Shown: positions 57,503-64,000 of the stretch, one piece after another | Layout of the letters: each line of letters opens with the position of its first letter | Numbering within the stretch: position 1 is the stretch's first letter | The notes under the pieces: generated by a model | Database searches by the model: none | Told to the model about the DNA's origin: nothing | Seen by the model: the letters and a program-made list of their open reading frames with translations, nothing else | DNA from: an uncultured Lachnospiraceae bacterium | GTDB lineage: Bacteria; Bacillota; Clostridia; Lachnospirales; Lachnospiraceae | Length of the DNA: 64,000 nt | Assembly: GCA_945949085.1 (NCBI GenBank) | Contig: CAMFDJ010000009.1 | Location: 1-64,000 of the forward strand | Reading direction: 5' to 3' | Translations under genes and position numbers: made by a program

Positions 57503-59641
57503 ATGAATAATCATATTATGAAAAAAATAAATATATTGACTCTGACAGGCATATTGCTGTTTACCGCAATACCGGTCAGTGCAGCACCGACACCGGTTTT
57601 ATTTACGGGCGGAACTATCGAATACATGGTTGCTGACGAACCGGTTGTGATTTCGGTGTCTGAGAATAATGCAGGAGAAATGAATAATGAAGCGCTTGCA
57701 ACGATAGAATCTGATAACATTTCTGTGGAAAAAGCAGGCCCAATAAAAAATGTTGAACATGACGATCCTTATTCCCTTTATGACTACGTTTCCTTCACCC
57801 GTACACAGAGCAGGGGCAAGGCAGTCCTTGACTACGGCGAATGGAAATTCGACCAGACCTTCGCAAGGGGGGAACTGTTCAATGCATTCCAGCAGGCAAG
57901 GGGAACGGGGTCAAATTATAGGATGAAAGACAATGATGGCAACTGGTACTACGTTGACAAAAAAGGTTTTAAGATTTCCGATCCGTCTAAACGTGACGGA
58001 CTTGCTACTCCTTATGTGTGGGACTGTCACTTGGAAGCAGTAGCCATGCAGAGAGCAATCGAACAGGTTGATATGGACAGTCATTACAGACCGGATAAAA
58101 CAAGCCAGTCTACGGCCTACAGGGAGTATTCTGCAAGCGGATATAAGGCATATACCGGTTCTGATGCGGATATCTTAAATCCGTACTGGTGGTCAAGGAA
58201 CACAAATGAACTAACCGTCTGTAATGCGGCGGCGGCGGCGGTAGCTAATGATGGGAATGGTATTGTTGAAATTTTCATGGAAGAAGATAGACCGGCGGGT
58301 ATGCAGGGGCACAGAAGGATTATCCTTACTGATATGTATTACCGCATCGGTATCGGTGTTGTCCGTACTGCATCTGGACGAATCCTTATAGCGGTAGAGC
58401 TATCTGAAGATGTTGCGCTTGACGGCAGCAGGATTCCTGTTACCGGAACGGATAAGGTAAGCGTCGATACCATGGAAAGCTACTTCGATACGGTATATCT
58501 GACCTATGGACTGGCTGATGATGTCGGCTATGGGAAAGAGCCTGCAATCAATCAGAACAGCGTGGAGACGGATGAAAATGGTGTCTCCAAGGGAGTAAAT
58601 TTCACATATTATGAAGATACTCCAATAAGCGAAAGACCTACCTACGATATGAAACAGGTGCGTTTCGGAGATACTGTAGGTAAGGTATTTACTGCAAAGT
58701 GGGGCGATAAGGGCATTAAGGACGGTAAGGAAGTTTCTATCCTTGGTGATACGTGGGTTGTTGGTAATCCTGATGTGGTACAGATTGATGAAAGTGGTAT
58801 TGTGACACCTGTTGGTCCCGGAATGTCAACTGTCTACTCAGTTGGGGGTGTATTCTCTGGTTCACAGGATTTCACCGTAACAGAAATCCCTCGTCCAAAG
58901 TTTTCCATCAAGCCCGATTATTCTTCTTCCCTTTGGGAACTGGAAAAAACGGATGCCGATACTTATGCAACCTTCAGCCTTCCATATAAACTTGTGGATG
59001 CCACAGGTGCGACAGTAAAGGTCACAGAAAATGACGTACAGTGCACGACCGACAACAGCAAGGTATCTGTCACAAAGAGTGCATCTGCCGACGGCATGAG
59101 TGGAACGTTCGTCTTTACTTATAATGGTAATTTCACACCGACCATGCCGGATGGAACAGCAGGTATGAGCCTTACATTCAGTTCTGCGAGCAAGTATTGG
59201 GACGGTAACCAGCCGGGCGGCTATATCACCATTCAGAATCGCAGTGGTGAAACAGCGGAAAAAGAAGATACGGACACAAAGCAGGACGATAGAGGTTCTG
59301 ATACGGTATCTGTTACAAGCGCAAAGGCACAGACAATATCCGTAGCAAAGGCGTATAGAAAAACTTATACTCTGTCACAGAAAAAGGTAAAAAAGACCGG
59401 AAAGGTATTAAACCTTAAAGTCAAGGTCAACAATGGCTCTCATGGCAAGGTGAGCTATAAGGTGACTTATCCCAAGAAACTGAAAAAGGCATACCGTAAA
59501 TACTTTAAGGTAAAGAAAAATGGTAAGGTCTATATTTCAAGAAAGGTAAGGAAAGGCACTTATAAAGTGACTATCACGGCAGCAGCCGTAAAAGGTATCT
59601 ATAAGAAGGCGACCAAGACTGTCACGATTAAGATAAAATAA
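57503..59641 (+). CDS. Secreted CAP-domain protein with Ig-like repeats
   Basis: A 712-residue exported protein. A signal peptide (about 5-28; ILTLTGILLFTAIPVSAAP) is followed by a CAP/SCP-like domain (about 90-300) with GHRRIILTDMYYRIGIGV, a typical GHRxx(L) box, and a His in DSHYRPD. Beta-rich Ig-like regions follow (BIG2-type near 390-460), then a very basic Lys-rich tail (about 620-712) like wall- or polysaccharide-binding ends. ATG 57503 lies ten bases after GGAGGGGG. Regulation is probably through the inverted repeat at its promoter. The substrate is unknown. Confidence 0.72.
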   Translation: MNNHIMKKINILTLTGILLFTAIPVSAAPTPVLFTGGTIEYMVADEPVVISVSENNAGEMNNEALATIESDNISVEKAGPIKNVEHDDPYSLYDYVSFTRTQSRGKAVLDYGEWKFDQTFARGELFNAFQQARGTGSNYRMKDNDGNWYYVDKKGFKISDPSKRDGLATPYVWDCHLEAVAMQRAIEQVDMDSHYRPDKTSQSTAYREYSASGYKAYTGSDADILNPYWWSRNTNELTVCNAAAAAVANDGNGIVEIFMEEDRPAGMQGHRRIILTDMYYRIGIGVVRTASGRILIAVELSEDVALDGSRIPVTGTDKVSVDTMESYFDTVYLTYGLADDVGYGKEPAINQNSVETDENGVSKGVNFTYYEDTPISERPTYDMKQVRFGDTVGKVFTAKWGDKGIKDGKEVSILGDTWVVGNPDVVQIDESGIVTPVGPGMSTVYSVGGVFSGSQDFTVTEIPRPKFSIKPDYSSSLWELEKTDADTYATFSLPYKLVDATGATVKVTENDVQCTTDNSKVSVTKSASADGMSGTFVFTYNGNFTPTMPDGTAGMSLTFSSASKYWDGNQPGGYITIQNRSGETAEKEDTDTKQDDRGSDTVSVTSAKAQTISVAKAYRKTYTLSQKKVKKTGKVLNLKVKVNNGSHGKVSYKVTYPKKLKKAYRKYFKVKKNGKVYISRKVRKGTYKVTITAAAVKGIYKKATKTVTIKIK

Positions 59642-59724
59642 GGTATGCATAATTGTATTTTTCCACTTCGTCCATTATACTTAAAGACAGCAGTTCTGAA
59701 TGTCGGCTTTCGCGGAGGTGCATA

Positions 59725-61419
59725 ATGGCAAGAAATGTAGCAATCGGAATACAGCAGTATAATGAGCTCATAGAAAAGAATTATTTCTATATTGATAAAA
59801 CATCTTTTATTAAAGAATGGTGGGACAGCGGAGACAGTGTTACCCTGATCAATCGTCCGCGTCGCTTTGGAAAGACCTTAAATATCAGCATGGTAGAGCA
59901 GTTTTTTTCTGTGGATTATGCAGACAGAGGGGATCTGTTTGAGGGACTTTCCATTTGGGAAGATGAAACATACCGGCAGTTGCAGGGAACCTATCCGGTC
60001 ATCAGTCTGTCATTTGCTAATGTGAAAGAGAAAGATTACGCAGCGACCAGAAAAAAAATCTGTCAGATGATTGCAGAATTATATACCAGTCATTCTTTTT
60101 TGCTGGATAGCCGGAAATTAAACGAGGGCGATAAAGAATTTTTCCGTCGGATCTCTGTTGATATGGATGATGTGGACGCTACCATGGCAATCCATTATCT
60201 GTCAAAATATTTACATTTATATTACGGTAAAAAAGTCATTATCCTGTTAGACGAATATGATACCCCGATGCAGGAGGCTTACGTGAACGGATTTTGGGAT
60301 GATCTGGTAGCCTTTACCAGGAGCATGTTTAATTCCACATTCAAAACCAATCCTTATTTAGAACGTGCCATCATGACAGGCATCACAAGGGTCAGCAAGG
60401 AATCCATTTTCTCGGATTTAAATAATCTGAAGGTGGTTACGACGACATCGGATGAATATGCCACATCCTTTGGCTTCACGCAGGAAGAAGTATTTCAGGC
60501 ATTGGATGAATGTGAACTTTCCGGGGAAAAGGAAGAAGTAAAACGCTGGTATGACGGCTTTATCTTTGGAGAACACAGGGATATCTATAATCCGTGGTCC
60601 ATCCTGAATTTTCTGGATACCGGAAAGTACACGACCTATTGGGCCAATACCAGTTCCAACAGTCTGGTAGGTAAGCTCCTGCGTGAGGGAAACCGCAGGA
60701 TCAAGGAGCAGTTTGAAACGCTGCTGCATGGGGAGAGCATCTTGTCAGAGATTGACGAGCAGATTGTATATAACCAGCTCGACGGAAATGAAAGGGCAGT
60801 CTGGAGTCTTCTTTTGGCAAGCGGATATCTGAAGGTGCTCTCTTATGAAGATTACCGGAATATTCCTGTGGGAACAAACCCGAAATATGAGCTGGCACTT
60901 ACAAATCTGGAAGTGAAGCTAATGTTCCGGAACATGATACGTGACTGGTTCTCGTCAGCGGAAGCAGACTACAACGATTTTATTAAGGCACTGCTACAGG
61001 ATGATAAAAAGGCTATGAATGCCTATATGAACCGTGTTGCACTAGGTACATTCAGCTATTTTGATACGGGGAACAAACCTACCGGAGCAGAGCCGGAGCG
61101 CTTTTATCATGGGTTTGTGCTGGGGTTGATTGTAGATTTACAGGGAAGGTACTCCATCACTTCTAACCGGGAGAGCGGTTTTGGCAGATATGATGTGATG
61201 TTGGAGCCTAGGAATCCCAAAGAGGACGATGCAATTATTCTGGAATTCAAGGTGCATGACCCGGAGGATGAGGAGACGCTGAAAGACACCGTTGTGTCCG
61301 CCCTTGCTCAGATCGAAGAGAAAAACTATGCCGCTTCCCTTCTTGCAAAAGGAATCTCTGCAGCGCACATCCGCAAGTATGGATTCGCTTTTGAAGGGAA
61401 AAACGTGCTGATTGGATAG
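59725..61419 (+). CDS. AAA-ATPase / DUF1703 (PD-(D/E)XK) protein
   Basis: A 564-residue protein: an AAA-type ATPase N-terminal part with Walker A-like RPRRFGKTLNIS (about 48-59) and Walker B VIILLDEYDTPMQ (about 171-183), then a C-terminal DUF1703 PD-(D/E)XK nuclease-like domain with GRYDVMLEP and ILEFKVHD (about 485-515). Many paralogues occur in gut Clostridia and Bacteroidetes; a mobile or defence role is suspected but not shown. GCGGAGGTG precedes ATG 59725; an in-frame extension to 59653 has no ribosome site. Confidence 0.88.
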   Translation: MARNVAIGIQQYNELIEKNYFYIDKTSFIKEWWDSGDSVTLINRPRRFGKTLNISMVEQFFSVDYADRGDLFEGLSIWEDETYRQLQGTYPVISLSFANVKEKDYAATRKKICQMIAELYTSHSFLLDSRKLNEGDKEFFRRISVDMDDVDATMAIHYLSKYLHLYYGKKVIILLDEYDTPMQEAYVNGFWDDLVAFTRSMFNSTFKTNPYLERAIMTGITRVSKESIFSDLNNLKVVTTTSDEYATSFGFTQEEVFQALDECELSGEKEEVKRWYDGFIFGEHRDIYNPWSILNFLDTGKYTTYWANTSSNSLVGKLLREGNRRIKEQFETLLHGESILSEIDEQIVYNQLDGNERAVWSLLLASGYLKVLSYEDYRNIPVGTNPKYELALTNLEVKLMFRNMIRDWFSSAEADYNDFIKALLQDDKKAMNAYMNRVALGTFSYFDTGNKPTGAEPERFYHGFVLGLIVDLQGRYSITSNRESGFGRYDVMLEPRNPKEDDAIILEFKVHDPEDEETLKDTVVSALAQIEEKNYAASLLAKGISAAHIRKYGFAFEGKNVLIG

Positions 61420-61499
61420 GAACCAATTTTGCGGTCATTTCCATCCAAAATGTCGAATAGCCTAGACCAAATGAGATTAAGGATCAATAAATGAATTCC

Positions 61500-61937
61500 C
61501 TAACGGACATGGTTTCTTGCACCTGTATAGAGCATCCGCAAACAGCCGATGAAAAGCATACCCATCAGAACAACCTTGAAATTGAGCCGCAAGATGGCAT
61601 AAGAGGACACAAGACCAATGCCAAAGTTTCCGGTCAGATAGAGGTATTTTGTAAATTCACGGATTGCAAGTGGGATGCGCCGCTTCTGCTTTTGCAAAAG
61701 GATGCGTTCACAGAGCACATCTGCTTTTTCACCGCACACGCTCAAAATCTGTACGTTGCCGCTGACAAATTTGACGCAGTCTGCTGTAAGATGGCAATCC
61801 TCAAATACAACACATCCGTCATAGTAATCTCTTGAAAATTGCATTTCCTTTGGTGCATCCGCGAGCGTCAGAGTGCAGCCAAGGGGAGTAATGTCTGTTA
61901 GAAGGACATTGCTCAGGTGATAAATCTTTTCTTCCAT
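61500..61937 (-). CDS. Hypothetical protein
   Basis: A 145-residue protein with AAGGAG nine bases before ATG 61937. The first 90 residues look like a PilZ-sized small beta domain (YHLSNVLLTDITPLGCTLTLADAP; FSRDYYDGCVVFEDC); the C-terminal 45 residues are moderately hydrophobic (GIGLVSSYAIL, VVLMGMLFIGCL) and may be a membrane segment or a buried helix. I do not recognise the family. It is a lone gene between DUF1703 and the radical SAM gene. Confidence 0.6.
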   Translation of the reverse strand: MEEKIYHLSNVLLTDITPLGCTLTLADAPKEMQFSRDYYDGCVVFEDCHLTADCVKFVSGNVQILSVCGEKADVLCERILLQKQKRRIPLAIREFTKYLYLTGNFGIGLVSSYAILRLNFKVVLMGMLFIGCLRMLYTGARNHVR

Positions 61938-62080
61938 AAAAAACTCCTTCTCTGATTCTTAATGAAATTGTATAATACAGGAAACAGATTGTGTATGGGC
62001 GAAGTTACCAAAATCACTTGGTAAAAATTCCGGTATGACATACAAGCTATTATCACAAAGCGTCAAATGAGGTTTTGCAT

Positions 62081-64000
62081 ATGAAATTTTTGTTGGTGGC
62101 GGTCAATGCCAAATATATTCATTCCAATCCGGCCGTTTATTCACTTTGCGCCTATGCTCTTGCAAAGAAGCCTTCCTTAAAGGAGCATATCGAGATCGCG
62201 GAATATACGATCAACAACCGCCCGGAGGATATTCTGGCAGATATTTATAAAAGGCATCCTGACGCAGTCGGATTTTCCTGTTATATCTGGAATATCACCT
62301 GCATTTTAGAGCTTTCGCAGGAGTTGCATAAGCTGCTTCCGCAGACGGCGGTCTGGCTGGGAGGACCGGAGGTAAGCTATGATGCCGGGGAGCTTCTTTC
62401 AAAAAATGCCTTCCTGACCGGAATTATGATCGGGGAGGGGGAGCAGACCTTCTTAGAGATTATGGAGCGCTATATGCGGGCAGAGCCGTCACAGGCAGAG
62501 AGGCGGACTGTGCCTAAGCTGTCACGGAAAGCCGGTAAGGCGAAGGATGAGACGGAAGACGGCAGGCAGAAGCCGTTGCAGGACGAAAATGGCGGAAAGA
62601 CAGATAATGCCGTAGAGTTGTTTGGCGATATTCCGGGGCTTTGCATCGCAGAAGATTTCTCCGGGGCAGAGCAAGGCGGGGAATCGGGCACTGTCGCAGT
62701 GGAAGCGAAAGATGGCCGGTTATCTGACAGAGACGGAAACGGCGAAGCAGGAAACATGGCGATGGGAAGCGCGCGGAAGATCGTATACACACCGCCCCGG
62801 AGTCTTACAAATCTGACCGAGATTCCTTTTTTATATGAAGATCTGAGTCAGTTTGAGAATAGGATCATCTACTACGAGTCAAGCCGCGGCTGTCCGTTCC
62901 GATGCAGCTACTGTCTGTCCTCCATCGACAAACAGGTGCGTCTTCGGGACATCGGAGTGGTAAAAAAGGAGCTGCAGTTCTTTTTGGATCACGGGGTAAC
63001 GCAGGTCAAATTTGTGGACAGGACCTTCAACTGCAACAAAAAACATGCCATGGAGATCTGGCAGTATCTGCTCGACCATGACAATGGTGTGACGAACTTT
63101 CATTTTGAGATTGCCGCCGACATTTTGGATGAGGAGGAGCTTTCGCTCCTTGCAAGGTTTCGTCCGGGCGCAGTGCAGCTGGAGATCGGTGTGCAGTCCA
63201 CCAATGAGCAGACGATCCGTGAGATTGACAGGCGCATGGATGTAGCGCTCCTTCGCAGGATTGTGCGGCGCATTCATGACGGTCACAACATCCATATCCA
63301 TCTGGATCTGATCGCCGGCCTTCCTTACGAGGATTATGCCTCCTTTGGCCGCTCCTTTGATGAGGTATATGCCATGCAGCCCGAGCAGCTTCAGCTCGGC
63401 TTTCTGAAGGTGCTCAAGGGATCGAAGATGCATGAAAAAAGCAGGGATTACGGTCTGGTTTACGGCAGCATGCCGCCCTATGAGGTGCTTTTTACCGACT
63501 GGCTCTCCTATGAGGACGTGCGCAGGCTCAAGCAGATTGAGGAAATGGTGGAGCTGTACGATAACAGCAACCAGTTCCGGGTGACCCTTGCGCTTGTAAT
63601 GCCCCGTTTTTCCTCACCCTTTGCTTTCTTTGAAAAGTTAGCTGCGTATTACGAAAGGATGGGATATTTTACGGCATCGCCGGCCAGAAGCTATCGCTAC
63701 CGGGTATTGCTATCGTTTCTGTTATCCGCACCGGAGATGTGCGATGCGGATCCGGATCTGTACCGTGAGGCACTTACCGTGGACGTGTATCTGCGGGAAA
63801 ACGCCAAAAGCAGACCTGAATTTGCGCCTGATGACGCTGCCATGAAAGAAGAAAGCCGTCTTTTCTATCAGCACGAGGCCCAAAGCCACAGCGTACTGCC
63901 GGTAAGCTACGCAACCTGCGATGCAAGGACACTCGCCCGCATGACACATATGGAGCGGATTTCGTATGATCTGCATACGGGAGAAAGACTGACAGAGCCG
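62081..64000 (+). CDS. B12-binding radical SAM protein (DUF4080-type), partial
   Basis: 640 residues are seen; the frame leaves the right edge open. Residues 1-130 are a cobalamin-binding-type Rossmann domain (VGFSCYIWN, WLGGPEVSYD, IGEGEQTF). The radical SAM part begins near 260 with SSRGCPFRCSYC (C271, C275, C278) and continues through EIAADILDEEEL and EIGVQSTNEQTI. The linker between domains (about 133-236) is unusually long, charged and Gly/Glu-rich. A DUF4080-like C-terminal region follows. ATG 62081 has GAGG eight bases upstream. Relatives have mostly unknown substrates. Confidence 0.85.
   Translation, partial: MKFLLVAVNAKYIHSNPAVYSLCAYALAKKPSLKEHIEIAEYTINNRPEDILADIYKRHPDAVGFSCYIWNITCILELSQELHKLLPQTAVWLGGPEVSYDAGELLSKNAFLTGIMIGEGEQTFLEIMERYMRAEPSQAERRTVPKLSRKAGKAKDETEDGRQKPLQDENGGKTDNAVELFGDIPGLCIAEDFSGAEQGGESGTVAVEAKDGRLSDRDGNGEAGNMAMGSARKIVYTPPRSLTNLTEIPFLYEDLSQFENRIIYYESSRGCPFRCSYCLSSIDKQVRLRDIGVVKKELQFFLDHGVTQVKFVDRTFNCNKKHAMEIWQYLLDHDNGVTNFHFEIAADILDEEELSLLARFRPGAVQLEIGVQSTNEQTIREIDRRMDVALLRRIVRRIHDGHNIHIHLDLIAGLPYEDYASFGRSFDEVYAMQPEQLQLGFLKVLKGSKMHEKSRDYGLVYGSMPPYEVLFTDWLSYEDVRRLKQIEEMVELYDNSNQFRVTLALVMPRFSSPFAFFEKLAAYYERMGYFTASPARSYRYRVLLSFLLSAPEMCDADPDLYREALTVDVYLRENAKSRPEFAPDDAAMKEESRLFYQHEAQSHSVLPVSYATCDARTLARMTHMERISYDLHTGERLTEP

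Overview
The window looks like chromosomal DNA from a gut anaerobe of the Lachnospiraceae (Clostridia). This rests on strong AGGAGG-type ribosome sites, consensus sigma-A promoters, a Tad pilus cluster with DUF5702, DUF6382 and TadE-like proteins, paired DUF2975/XRE genes, DUF6465, a homocysteine methyltransferase-MTHFR fusion, IorAB, and HD-GYP and SPFH zinc-ribbon proteins. The genus cannot be fixed from the sequence alone.

1-7430 is the right end of a mobile element that continues to the left of the window. It carries the tail of a cargo or transfer protein, two small unknown genes, an unexplained stretch that may encode a structured RNA, an XRE-type regulator, and a Tn554-like module of three tyrosine recombinases plus a small DUF6262/TnpC-like helper. 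The regulator and the recombinases are divergently transcribed from two good promoters, and a 10-bp perfect palindrome overlaps the recombinase -35 box. The element ends inside a Flp-type pilin gene, whose C-terminal half survives at 7420-7539. 7637-12436 is the rest of that Tad operon (DUF5702, TadE-like, prepilin peptidase, TadE-like, DUF6382).

12437-15900 is a zone of gene remains and small selfish elements: a PIN-domain fragment, a candidate type I toxin-antitoxin locus with a converging antisense promoter, an internally deleted VWA-type pseudogene, a complete IS200/IS605-family element (tnpA, tnpB, end hairpins), and an Rpn-family nuclease pseudogene abutting the insertion sequence.

16000-28130 is ordinary chromosome: rhomboid protease, flavodoxin-SCP2 protein, HIT hydrolase, a DtxR/MntR-like regulator, then a TetR regulator beside an MMPL transporter and a large secreted YhgE-like repeat protein, a DUF6465 protein, an MntP-like membrane protein, and on the other strand DUF4173, XRE and DUF2975 genes. 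A tRNA-Pro(AGG) follows at 28454, with an AT-rich orphan membrane gene next to it.

29300-47200 is mainly metabolism and regulation: Hpt, GNAT, thiC, a class I aminotransferase, yqeY, iorA-iorB-paaK (aromatic 2-oxoacid and aryl-CoA metabolism), the methionine/folate fusion enzyme, a SpoVB-like flippase, a lipoprotein with a two-component system, a secreted esterase, a DUF1905-C39 fusion and a HAD phosphatase. 47375-64000 holds pgi, MATE, murG, a TSCPD protein, a 2-hydroxyacid dehydrogenase, a PaaI-type thioesterase, a zinc-ribbon/SPFH pair resembling YdjG-YdjI, an HD-GYP protein with an altered HD motif, a secreted CAP-domain protein, an AAA-ATPase/DUF1703 protein and the start of a B12-binding radical SAM enzyme. 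No CRISPR array or rRNA is seen.
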